Assembly (NCBI GenBank): GCA_038503065.1
Contig: JBCAMK010000001.1
Coordinates: 2,852,001-2,916,000 of the forward strand
Source: Paragyromitra xinjiangensis
Lineage: Eukaryota > Ascomycota > Pezizomycetes > Pezizales > Discinaceae
Direction of reading: 5' to 3'
Length of the DNA stretch: 64,000 nt
The translations under genes were made by a program, and so were the position numbers. Below are positions 23,169 to 34,239 of the stretch, piece after piece. Every line of letters starts with the position of its first letter. Within the stretch, counting starts at the first letter, position 1. The notes under the pieces were generated by a model. That model was not told the DNA's origin. It searched no databases and saw only the letters and a program-made list of their open reading frames with translations.

Positions 23169-25761
23169 ATGGCGTCAACTCTACCTCCTTACAATGGCGT
23201 GTTCGGAGCCGGTTTCTGGGACAGTTTCCAACGCGAGTTTCTCAATCTTATGAGTTTCGGTTATCTCGACGACGACAACGCGGGCGTTTTCGCGGCGGAT
23301 GTTGGTATAGATGGTAGTGGTGGTGGTGGGTATGGCGTCGGAGATGCGACGAGTGAGACTGTAGTCAAGGCAGCGGGGAGGACAGCAAACCAAGAGGGGT
23401 TGAGTGCAGCAAGGGGTGTTGGAAATGTGTTTACTTATATTACTAGCCCTTGGGCTGTTATGTGTCTCTTCATGGTATGTGCCAGCTCTATCTCATCTTT
23501 GCCTATAGTTTCGCTTAAAGCTCTTCGAATGCGTTCCGCTTCGTTCTTTGGCTTCACTTGACCCGATTGAGTTCTGACAGCTAACGTACTTGCGACAATG
23601 ACAGGCGTTAATCTTAAACCGAACCATGATCTATGCTTCTCTCCGCCGCCCTCTTCGTCTCCCCTTCAAAATCCGCCTCATCCTTCGTCTCGCTCCGATC
23701 ATTCTCGGCCTATGGCATGCGCGTGGCCTCCTACTCGCAATGCGCTGCCAATCCAGCGAAATCTATAAGCGCACTGAAAACTCCGGCCTACTCTACAATG
23801 TCGGCTTCGCCGGAACCTGGTGGCTGGACGACCGCCAGGTCTGTGAAATTTCGGGAATGATTCCTGATGAAGCATGGGTTGACAACGTTGCGGATTGGGG
23901 CGGGCTATCGCCACCAGAAGATGCCGAAAAAGGTGCAAAGAAGCTCCCAGCGCCGAAGGGGAGTTTAGAATTGCTGTGGCCGTTGTATCAGACACTGTGT
24001 CTCAGCCAGTTCATAGAGATTTTCGCGTGTGCGATTACGGGACGGAACCCAGCGGTGGAGACGGGGATGACGCTGTTGGAGCACTCATTAGCGTTTGCGG
24101 AGGCAGAGGCACAAGCGAAGCGGAAGACATTCGTTATCCGATCCATGCCACTTGAGGAGGATGGGGATGCCAAGGCTGTAGAGACCAAGGGTGAGGAAAA
24201 GGCAAAAGAACAAGTGGTTAAAGTCTATAGCGACAAGAACGTTCCTCCAGAAGTTCTCTATATTGGGCTTATCTCAGCACTCGGGCACCTCACTTCCCAC
24301 ACTCTTGGCGTGTTCGGACTCCAGTCCCGATACCGACTCCTATCCACGGGATTCTTCGGGATTGCCTTTCTTGGCGGATTTGCATGGGCACTCCGTCGTG
24401 GTGGGTCGATGGGGGTATTGGACTTCCCGACGGTGTGCTTGGTTGGGTTTATTCCGCACCTCACCCTTTTCACAGGGATTACGCTCTGTGCGGTAATCTA
24501 TGCATCCGCGTTGCTAATGTCATCTTTATTCCCACCACCACCTTCACCTGCCAGGCCAAGCTTCAAACGTGGTTTCGACAATTTGCGTGCGAACCTTACA
24601 TTGAGTTCGGTCACGATTAACATGAGCGAGGATTTCTACACAACACTGTTGAAATTGGGATTTCAATGTCTCGCTGCTGCATCCGAGGCAACGTATCTTA
24701 ACGAGGGTCGCAGCGTGCGGGTTCCTATATGGACATGGTTAGAGAACCAAAATGCGAAAATGCTGGATAGCCAACGACGTATGGGGGTAGCTATTGTTGG
24801 TGGGCCTAAGGTAACGGAGTCCGGCCAAGGAAAGGGGCCATATACAAGGGAAAGAAAAGACGTAAAGGGTCTTATCGGTGCGAAGAGGGCAGTAAATGGA
24901 GGTACATGGGGTGGAACTGGGGAGTTGATGAGGGGTGTGGGTGTTGTGGGTGTTCGGTGCACCACAAGCTGGATTTGGCGGTTATTTGGGATTCGACGTA
25001 GGAACGAGGCTGTGGAGCAGCAGGCGGTTGATGGAGTATTCGGAGAGCCAGAAGTGGAAGCCGGGGATGAAGGGGGTGCGTTATATACCCGTTTTCTACG
25101 TGGTCACCTTTGGGGCGAATCCGACGAATCCGGCGACTACAACCCCGACACCATTTCTATCGATGGCGATGACGATGATGCTACAACCGTCATCTCCGAT
25201 TCGGAATGGGAATCCGACTACAGCTCTAGATATGGTTCCCGGGAGACCACACCGACCCCAGAAACTCCTCGCCCTCACCGACACCATACCCCACCTTCCT
25301 TAGCGGAGATATTCAATACCCCGCATGACCTAGCTTCTCTCATCGATCCACAGACACCTGAACAACGAGAGCAAGCCCGCGTTATGGCCCGACATCTCAC
25401 CTCACCATCTATCCTCACCCGTAGCGGCTATGAACGAACTCTTGAAGCTGATCGAGCTCTGCTCCATCCTGGGCAAGATGAAGAAAAGACTCTTGAATCG
25501 GTACTACTCCACCGGCGACGGGGGCAACAATTGAAAGACGGCGAGCGGTACAGAGAGGGAGAAGAGGAAGATGACGAACATGAAGGAGGTGGACCGCAGT
25601 GTGTAGTGTGCCAAAGCGCCCCAAGAACTATATTGGTGTGGCCCTGCCGGTGTCTAGCGTTGTGTGAGGATTGCAGGGTATGTTTAGCATTAAATAATTT
25701 TGCGAATTGTGTCACTTGTAGGAGTCCGCTGGAAGGGTTCAGCAGGATTTATATTCCTTAG
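23169..25761 (+). CDS. Asi1/Asi3-like RING E3 ligase of the inner nuclear membrane
   Basis: Two exons (23169-23474, 23605-25761; 130-nt intron) give 820 aa. The Gly/Ser-rich N-terminus is followed by hydrophobic segments spread over residues ~90-420 (for example YITSPWAVMCLFM, LILRLAPIILGLWHARGLLL, TGFFGIAFLGGFAWAL, PTVCLVGFIPHLTLFTGITL), consistent with a multi-pass membrane protein. A long acidic, disordered region precedes a C-terminal RING (about 768-815) with CVVC, PCRCLALCEDC and CVTC; a cysteine replaces the usual histidine, as in yeast Asi1/Asi3. In yeast the Asi complex ubiquitinates mislocalised membrane proteins and unprocessed Stp1/2 at the inner nuclear membrane; the same role here is inferred. 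One gene rather than the yeast Asi1/Asi3 pair is visible. Confidence 0.85.
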
Positions 25762-26774
25762 GATGGGTGTTTGTTTTGACTTTTTTGTATGATACATATG
25801 GAGGGTAAACATTTGGGGGAGTGCGGTGGAGTGAGATTTGCTGTTTTTATTTTGGGATCGTAATTGCATCATTAGTTTTTGACTTCTTTTTTTCTTTGGT
25901 CTCATCGCATCATATATACACTCCGATGAAAGGAAATGGGCATCACGTTATTAGCATAAAACTCATGGTTTGCTTTTGTTGTTTCCTTCTATAGATATAT
26001 TTTGCATTTATCTACTCTATTCCACCCACTTACCGTGAAAATTTTCCGCATGACCATACCAACTAGAACCTAATACAAGAACCATAAACAACTGGAAATT
26101 CATGGAATCTCACTCGAAGCAAACTTAACCTAATTGTTGGAGATGCTTCCTAATACGGGGCTTGGCCCTTCGGAGTCGGAAATGATTGAGAGACAGGTAC
26201 CCGAGCACACGGGCACTCGGGCACCCAAGAGAGCTACTACACGAGTATTTAGATAGGGGCCGTATGCCCACCTAGCAAGCAAGCAATCAAGTCTTCTATT
26301 CCTCCCTATGTGCTCCCAATATTACAACACTAATCAAAACTCCACAGATAGATAGATAGATAGATATTTCATTCACGCATATCAAAACTCCACAAAGCCA
26401 CGATACAATGGCCAAACAGCAGCCCAAGAGATTATTACCAGTGATGGTGATAGGGTAGGCTAGTTTGAAAGTATTCGTTGTGCTGCTACAGTGTCACTAC
26501 CGCACCTGGATGGAAGGCAATAACTCCCAAAATGATGTTTCAGGGTCAAATCCCGCCAGTGTTGGCATAGGCTCAGGCTAATAAGCCAAGTTCCCAATTC
26601 GCTTTCGAAGCTAGAGTATTTTAAAATCATCTGTGAAGAGCAGAGATGAGCTTCTTCAAGACCCTCTCGCCCAGATTATAACCATAACCCAATCGCTACC
26701 TCAATACAAACCCCAAACACCATAGATATGCATAAAGACAAGAACTATGAACTCATGAACTTTCCTCCACCGGC
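25762..26774. other. intergenic with solo LTR
   Basis: 3' flank of the RING-ligase gene (T-rich), then the solo LTR at 26135-26329, then a (GATA)n microsatellite at 26347-26366. No gene seen. Confidence 0.55.
26135..26329 (+). mobile_element. solo LTR with CTAAT target-site duplication
   Basis: A 195-bp element that starts TGTTGGAGATGCTTCC and ends AATATTACAACA (TG...CA with short inverted ends TGTTG/CAACA). It is flanked on both sides by the perfect 5-bp direct repeat CTAAT (26130-26134 and 26330-26334). This is the hallmark of an LTR retrotransposon that has lost its interior by LTR-LTR recombination. A shorter copy lies at 63105-63262. Confidence 0.9.
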
Positions 26775-27866
26775 ATGGCATACAAGGCCTCTACCGAGGA
26801 GAATCGAGATTTTCAATCAGGCGATAGCTCTTCCCACACCCCATCGCCGACTTCGGGAGCCTCTGCTACCCATTAAAGTATTCCCAAGCCCATACAATTT
26901 CAACCTCCAGGCACCGTTACAAGCTTCCAGCACCTTCAGTCCGACACAATAAATCATCCCTCACGCAATCCCTCTCCTATCCAAATTACTCACCGAAACG
27001 GAATACCAAGAGGCACAAGCTAGGCCAGGAGACACCGTTAGTTGGTATTCTCAATAGCCCTTACAAATATTCCCTTCGTTATTTTCTTCCTTGTGGACAT
27101 TTTTGGGACACAGTTCCCGAAATCGATTCTCTATCACAAAGCACTATACGTCGCCGGTAGGGCTGGACAGAACGGACTCCCATGGCCACTTCACATCGTT
27201 TATACTGCTATTGCAGTGCTTACAGCCCTAGCAAACCTTAATTTCCTTTCACGATATCGAAAAGCTATTCGATCCGAGAACTGTCCACCAAATGAGGTGC
27301 GGAGCAGAAAAATCTTCAAGAAAATTATTCTGCAGGGCTCTTTCATAATTCCGATACCCTTAATAGCCACATGGCCATTCGCAGCCTACAAAGTCCATAC
27401 CCTGATCAAACCAGCTTTCCCGACCTGCAAGGAGAGAGGTTTCGGGAGCAGTATACTCCTGCAGGTTACCAATAGCATCTCTGCATCCCCGCTAAACGGT
27501 AACATCGCCACTATCTCATCCACCAATATCTCCGGAATGAGCTTTAGTCTAGATCTACTTGCAGCAACTCCACCAGGTGAAGACATCAACACGTTTTTTG
27601 TCACACCTCAACCCAGTTCGATTTCTCCCCCGGCATTGATACCGAGAATCTGGGATAAGTCGATGACCTTCGACATTACGGCTCACATCTACGACTTCAA
27701 CTTCATAGCCCCATCCACTACCTCCCCTTCTGTCTCCCCAAGCACGGCAAATTTTTGGACTCTCCACGCTTCTACCTCTCATTCCCATCGCTTTCTGTGC
27801 CACTCCATAGCACCGGCAAAAGAAATTAGTCGGCTATCGGAGGCCCCAAGAACCCACCAAGTGTGA
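26775..27866 (+). pseudogene. probable decayed membrane-protein gene
   Basis: A frame opening at ATG 26775 (MAYKASTEENRDFQSG...) runs into stops at about 26874, 27024 and 27039 and then reopens, in the same frame, as a 274-codon stretch to 27866. That stretch contains three hydrophobic segments (IALTNIPFVIFFLVDIF; LHIVYTAIAVLTALANL; GSFIIPIPLIATWPFAA) and basic loops. A neighbouring frame near 26985-27080 also looks coding (LGQETPLVGILNSPY), suggesting a frameshift. I do not recognise the family. An intact gene with unusual introns is the alternative; I could not find a splice set that removes the stops. Confidence 0.35.
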
Positions 27867-29026
27867 CCAAGTGTGGAAATAGTAGATGATTACCCTATAT
27901 CAACAACGGTAATCAAGACAATTGAGGGCGAGAAAGAGGATGATAAGTGCACGCAACTTCGGATGTGTTCGGCATGGGGCGTAGAGGAGATGGCCAGAGA
28001 TGTAGAAATTATGAAGAGAGTTTTTGCGGTGATTGGGAGAGTTGGTGTAGAGGTGATAAAATATGGGATCAGCTGTTAATGATATGATGATCAATGTTTG
28101 GGTAGAAACAATATGTGCATGCTTTAGACGTTGTTTCTGGGAGGCTAGACATTTGCCGCTTGTTTGTATAGATATGTTTCTTTATATCAATCATATACCT
28201 CTCAGAGCAAGTCTCATGACATTGAGAAATTGAAGAAAGCAAAACCAAGATGATAGCTGCATGCTGAATAGCTAAGCAACTCATGAACTAAAACCCAACT
28301 CCAAGGACAAAATTTCTGGGATAGCTATGCGTGTATTATCCGCTAATCTACGTAGGAGAAATTTGGATAGTCTAGACTAGCGATGAGTAAGCTCCTGACC
28401 TACCTTGAGCTTTACTTCCCCAAATAACCAGTTGCCAGCATTGAATAGTTGGCGCCAATAACCAGCATTATCCTCCCCACAAATCCAACTCCAAAGAAAA
28501 CTCTTGGTAAATAAGAAGACCATGAAAAACAGATACATGAGGGAAATTTACATATAGATATACCCAATGAAACAAGCAAGCAAATAAAAATAGAGGAAGC
28601 CGAGTGATGACACATGAACCTAGCTTACTTTCTTCATTATTTTGTTTATTTGATTGGCTACATACAACTACCTAAATCAGCATGCATCTAGATCTATATC
28701 GTTTACCTAGGCAGAGTAGGAATACTTTCTCCTAAGGGGTTTATCAAACGAGAAAGCTCCTAAACAGCAAATTGCTATGCCCGCCAAATTAAGTGAAATC
28801 TAACATCACAAGCTAGGAAAGAAAATTTGCTGGCCGAGCACAGATCATGACCCACTTACTACCCAATTTTTAAGGACCCTCTGAGACTAGCTAACCCATA
28901 GGTGAGACAAGTCGAACGTTTCGAATAGAGCAAAACTCCGATCAATCTATACGAAACAACCCCCTCCCGAGACCAAATCTATCTATATTTCTACTCGCCT
29001 CATATCCCTCCACACCGTTCTCCACC
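27867..29026. other. intergenic, no gene seen
   Basis: No coding frame of note. The right end is the 3' flank of the minus-strand dehydrogenase gene. Confidence 0.45.
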
Positions 29027-30315
29027 CTACTCAACATCTATCAACTTCCCTCCACTCTCGGGTTCCACCAATCTCCCGTCAATCATCCTCCAGCCCGCTC
29101 CCAACTTTTTCCATCCTTCAGCTCTTGGCCCATCAACCCCTCTCATCAACAACGCATTAACCCACGCCCTACTCCCTCCTTCCTCCGGAAATGCAGTCAA
29201 GATGCCCATCTGCAGCTCATGTCGCCAGCACGGATACACTTCCCTATACGTGTCTCCTAGTCCGACCTTTGCCAACACAGCTTTCGCGAAGGAAGCAGGG
29301 GTGACCAGGAAATTCTTTCCATCAAGTGGTGAGAAACCGGTGGATTCGATTGGTGTCATTTTTGTGCGGACTCCGCCAGGCATCAGAAACAGGATCTCAA
29401 GGCCGGAGGAATAACGGCTCGTGAAAACCGGACTGGGGGAGGCGAGTTGCTTCTGTAGGCATGCAGTAAATTTGGTGGTGAATGATTTGGAAGCAGAATA
29501 AGTTGGTGTGCCAGGTCTAAAGATACTCGTTAGTCGCACAACTCAATTCATCTTTATCTAACGCCATAGCGAAAAAGAACTCACAGCGTCATAACACTTC
29601 CGATACTCCCCAAATTTAGAATACAACTCTTTTCCCCTAGGAATTCCCCTGCCAACAAAGCTCTTGTCAAACACACCCCAAAAGATACATTAACATGGAT
29701 ATTTTCCACGATATCAGCATCTGATAACTGCGCAAACGGTTTCACAGGTGGTAGACAGCCAACATTATTGATCAATAATGTGATCACGTAGCTACTTCCT
29801 TTCAAAAACTCCAGCTGGTTTGTCAAGTTCAGTTCTTCGGGTGATTTTGAGGCATCAGCAATGAGTGAAAGAAATATCTGGCTTGGGTAGGAGGATGAGA
29901 GGGACTGGATGAGAGGTTGAAGCCTAGAAGACGACCGGCCATGGAGAACGATATTCCACTAGTTACAGTATAAATTAGCTACACAGATGCACAAAAAATC
30001 ATTTACCCTATACTCGGTAACATATTATAACCCGCTATCACAAAAGCCAACGCAAAGCAAGCAAGAAATAAAGCATACCCCTCTGCTCGCCAGTTCCTCC
30101 ACCAGCGCTTTCCCAATCCCATCTGTAGCTCCTGTAACAAGTGCAAATGCACCGTCTGCGTTATATCTTCTTTCTGCTGCTGCTCCGTCATGAAACACAT
30201 GCTGATGCAACAGCCGGGGTATCGATAAACCTGAGAGTAACGTTTGTAATCCGAGGTACAGCACTGTGTGGACGAAAACAGCAGGATAGAAAACAAAGCT
30301 CTTGATGCTTGCCAT
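29027..30315 (-). CDS. 3-ketoacyl-CoA reductase-like SDR (HSD17B12/IFA38 type)
   Basis: Three exons (30315-30079, 29958-29585, 29516-29027) give 366 aa. An N-terminal hydrophobic segment (SFVFYPAVFVHTVLYLGLQTLL) resembles the ER anchor of this family. The Rossmann cofactor loop is TGATDGIG (61-68), followed by LLINNVG, and the catalytic serine (S197 or S200), Y210 and K214 occur in the SIGSVMTLPGTPTYSASKSF region. The downstream MPGGVRTKM matches the NADP-dependent KAR/HSD17B12 group, which carries out the second step of very-long-chain fatty-acid elongation. The C-terminus is longer than in yeast Ifa38 and ends with an extra DGRLVEPESGGKLIDVE tail. It may be a paralogue rather than the housekeeping reductase. 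Confidence 0.88.
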
Positions 30316-31821
30316 AGTGGTGTGATGTTGAAATTAAGCTTATCACAATTGCATTCTGTGTTTTGCGTGTTGGTTTTTGGTGTCGTGGCCGGCGATTACT
30401 AAATGGTGTTGGTGCCGTCTCAGATGCAGGGTTGCCGCTTCTCCGATTGCTAAATATTCTCACGAAGTATCGATGTCGCTTACTTTCTTACTCAACCACA
30501 TACGAAGTTCTCCCTATATACAGCTCTAGCGCCAATAGAAAGCCCAGAACCCTTCGGCACTAAGGCGCTATGCGCTATGCGCCAGCAGCCCCAGAGCATC
30601 GGAACATAACGCCTTGTCACGAAGCAGAGTGTTGTATGTCCGCCCTGAATGAAGCACCCAGCCTTCGATCCGCCAACCAGATCTGTGTAACTAAATAGAG
30701 CCCATAACCTTTCATCCGAAGTCACCCCCACTTCGCTGTTTATTCGTCCTCTCCCATACGATACCATCAGGTACAGATCCTACCACCCAGTAGACAGACT
30801 GCATGCCCTGGACTAGGTGTCCTGGTTAATACCATTTAGGCTTCCAAAGCCCGGATAAAATACAGATATTCTAGTCGAATTCCCCTGCAGCTCAACATGC
30901 AACCAGTCGTTTCGAATACTAGATTTCTTTGCTTTAATACACCAAAAATTACTCATGCCAGAAGTTATGCCCCATTTTCCGCAGTAAAGTGCAAATAATT
31001 AAGCATTCTAAACGGATTGCGCCGTAGCCCGAGGCCCTGAACCTCGCTCAGACCTCAGTCCATCTTAAATCGAAAGCTTCGCACCCCCGGGCCGGCCCCA
31101 CCACCACCCATGGTTCCTAGACCGATCCCGATCTTAACATTCATACTCTGCTGCCAGGTTAGGATTCAGTTCACCAAATTCCTACTAGCTTAATGTTAAT
31201 GTCAGTAGAATAGGGCGCCAGAAAAAAACAGAGATAATGCACAAAATCCCGCCCCAATCCGCTCCAACCCGCCGCAAGATCAGTACTATGAAGTTAGGAG
31301 AGCAACCAAAAACGATTATCCAACCAAAAGAGTCATTACTTCTCATAATCATCCACTTCGTCCAAGGCATTTGTTTATGATGCTTCGTTGGAGATATACA
31401 GCCCGGGATAGGCCCCGAAGGGCGGGAACCAATGAAATAAAATACCTTTAGAATCGCAGAAGTTAAGCACGGAAAAAATGAGTGACCTATTAGAAACCAT
31501 GCATCTAACACCGGTCATCAGAAGTAATCGAGTGATTCCTCGTGAAGTGCCGGCGATTTTGCCACATTTAGCATTCATCGCCGATCTAGTGCAGCAGGAA
31601 CACTCGATCCAGGAAAAAACACCCCGACAGAATCGAAGTGGGATACTGCGAGAATTTTTCTACTAAAACTCGTTACATGAATGACAAACAACGACTGCAG
31701 CGCTCTATTCACCTAAATCCGGAACGTTTCAGATCCGTCACTCGGACGGCAAATGCCCCACCCCAGTACTCTATCTATGTACAGAAGTCTAGACATCCGC
31801 CGTAGATTCTAATAGGTACTC
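30316..31821. other. intergenic, no gene seen
   Basis: Upstream of the SDR gene and downstream of the ABC gene. Short frames exist on both strands without family resemblance. A small tandem GCGCTAT motif occurs near 30566-30585. Confidence 0.45.
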
Positions 31822-33660
31822 CTAAACCTTACCAAATTCTGCCTTCTTCCCCGTTCCCCTCTCCGCTAGCCTAACCCACCTCTCTATCCCCCTTGGCACC
31901 TCTTCACTGACATGGCTCACTACAACCATCGCTTGCCTAGAGCTATCAAACTGGCCGCCATCCTCCTCAAGCAACTTCAAACATCGATCTCTGACGCCTT
32001 CTTCCATCCCTGAAAAGGCTTCATCGAGCACCAACAACTCCCGCTTCGGCGCAACCGCTCGGAGAAATAACGCCAACCGCTGCACCGACAATCCCGCTTC
32101 GCCGAAGGATATTTCATCCCATTTACTCTCCCCACCTACCACATCGCTAAACTCTTTAAGCAATACATCAACGCACATTTGTTGTTCAGAGGTAAGCACG
32201 GGCCTTGCCAGAAAAGTCTCGCAAAATCCACTAGCTACAGTTCGTCGTAATGAAAGATGCTTTGGAAAAAATGCATGAATCTCAGGCGAAGAATGCCCAA
32301 TACGTTGCTGGATATCAAAAACACTGATTCCAGGTTTCCCAGGTGTAGGAAGGCGAGACTGGCCGAAGTGCTTGATCGGCAAGGAGTAGGTGAGGGGGTG
32401 ATCAGACGTGAGAAGAGAGATCAAAGTAGTTTTGCCAGAACCTTGTAGCCGTAGTTTAGTATATTTCAGCATGGGAAGTTAGAATCGAATGAAATTAAAG
32501 AATGAAATGCATACCATTTGGTCCAAAAAGGCCCCATCGTTCGCCACGGCGAATAGTCCAAGAGAAACCGCTCAATATCTCTGAGCCAAAGTAGGCAATT
32601 TTGACATTCTCCATCTCAACTAGCGCTTCTGGTCTCTTCTCTTGGAACTCTCCATTTGCAATCTGTGCCGCACTTGATACATCAGCACCAGCCCAGACCT
32701 TTTCCAATAATCCCCCACCGCCTGTCTCTCCCTCTCTCAAGAGCTTCATTCCCTGTTGCGACAGTTCCTGAATAACAGACTCCTTCTTCCCAAGCGCCAG
32801 AACACGATTTTCATCAACGTACGCAACGTGCGTGCTCCATGCTGGAATCACATCCTTTGATCGAAGTCCTAGCACCACTTGCGCGGAGAACTTCTGTGTA
32901 GCTTCCGGCGAACCAGAGATCCTGTCCAGAAGTCCAGACAACAAATTTCTCGATGGCGGATCGAGCCCCACTGGTTCCGTGTTAGGTTTAATCAACCCTG
33001 GTTGGCCCGAATTCACGTACTAAAAGGCTCATCGACCAGCAGAATCTCTGGCTTTCTGAGCAAGGCCTGCGCAATCCTTGCACGTCTGCTTTGACCATTA
33101 CTCAGCGTCATTACGCTTTGCTCCAACAGCAACCCCAATTTTAGCTCGGCCGCTACAGCATTTACCAACGCACGTTTTGCTTGTTTGGATTCTTTCCCCG
33201 CTTCCTTGCTGAGCCTTTCGCCGCCATCTTCGTAGGGGTTTCGTCCTAGGTCTACCGAATCTTCCAACCACTGCCGTAAACTCAGATCAAATTCCTCTCG
33301 CAGGGATTCATATCGAGATGATAAATATCCCTCGCCGTCGGTGCCACCTGCAAGCATTCCCGTTTGCTTAGATCCTGCACCGAAGGAGACAAGCCCAATT
33401 GCTGATTGTGGCCACTTGTTATGCGCTGCCAACGCGGGGTAGGTACGCCCATCAGGCGGAGAGACCACATGTGCCCCAGAGAGGATCGATAGAAATGTAA
33501 ATTTCGAAGGTCCAAGAATCGACCACTTCTGTGTTGACTCGGAGGTAGCTGGAGGTGGGAGTGTGAATGTGAGATTCGGAAAAAGGGCGGCCCCAAACGG
33601 AGAAGCAGTATGGCGGAAAGATGCGTTTTTAATCTGAATCAGAGGCCGTGAGCGAAGCAT
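31822..33660 (-). CDS. soluble twin-ATPase ABC protein (YDR061W-like)
   Basis: Three exons (33660-33021, 32970-32515, 32441-31822; introns 50 and 73 nt) give 571 aa starting MLRSRPLIQIKNASF. There are two ABC nucleotide-binding domains and no transmembrane segment. NBD1 has the signature LSNGQ (186-190) and Walker B ILLVDEPFMGLDP, but its P-loop reads GPSKFTF (about 50-56) where GPSxxGKTTF is expected, so the glycine loop looks shortened by three residues. NBD2 has a full Walker A GPNGSGKTT (363-371), split by an intron, a Walker B LLVLDEAF (500-507) and a VVSHVSEE H-loop; its signature SFGE is followed by AGLSV before QRLALF. Yeast YDR061W is an uncharacterised soluble ABC protein; the function here is unknown. 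Confidence 0.88.
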
Positions 33661-33933
33661 TTTGATATTTGTCTCCACGATCAATGACTTCTTCTCCGCA
33701 AACCCTAATAGGTATCGTGGAGTCGAAGTTGCTTGACGTTTCTGTCAAACCCTAACCCACGTGCGTAATGTCATTGCCGAAATCCGCGAATGACGTCCAC
33801 AGACGCTAAATTAACCGAGGCACGCGCACCTTCACACATGCTGGATGCCAATTTCAACCTCACCTCGACTCCTTCAAACCAAGCTCACTCGTTCAATACA
33901 AATTCGAATACAAACCATAAAAGCTAATTTCAA
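33661..33933. promoter_or_regulatory. bidirectional promoter region
   Basis: 273 bp separate the start codons of the divergent ABC gene and the small plus-strand gene. No TATA box is evident. Its only directly visible feature is the divergent arrangement. Confidence 0.45.
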
Positions 33934-34239
33934 ATGTTTCCCTTACTACAGCCCTCACGCCCGACAACAATACCCGTAAGCCATCCACAATTACATGTAC
34001 CCAGGAGTTCCATCACTCTCGCGCACGTGCTAATCGATTGCCAACAGACAGCTGCTCAGAAACCACAAGTTTCTCCACCGCTCACGCAGAATAGATACAA
34101 CCCAGCTGTGTGTCATCCAGTCTTCTTCACGGAACGGCTTCGGAAGTCGCCTGGAACCGGAACAGCAAGAGCCGCGGGGTCAAGTCCTGTCGCCATGGGA
34201 TACGTTTATAGGGATTTTGCGGCAGGAAGTAAGCTGTAG
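33934..34239 (+). CDS. small hypothetical protein
   Basis: A 101-aa single-exon frame with an ATG in good context (caaATGt). The N-terminus is Pro/Ser/Arg-rich and lacks acidic residues for its first 35 positions (MFPLLQPSRPTTIPVSHPQ), which suggests a mitochondrial presequence. The C-terminal part has RYNPAVCHPVFFTERLRKSP and ends GYVYRDFAAGSKL. I do not recognise the family. Support comes from the divergent pairing with the ABC gene and the amino-acid composition. A TACATGTA copy lies within the frame (33992-33999). Confidence 0.45.
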   Translation: MFPLLQPSRPTTIPVSHPQLHVPRSSITLAHVLIDCQQTAAQKPQVSPPLTQNRYNPAVCHPVFFTERLRKSPGTGTARAAGSSPVAMGYVYRDFAAGSKL

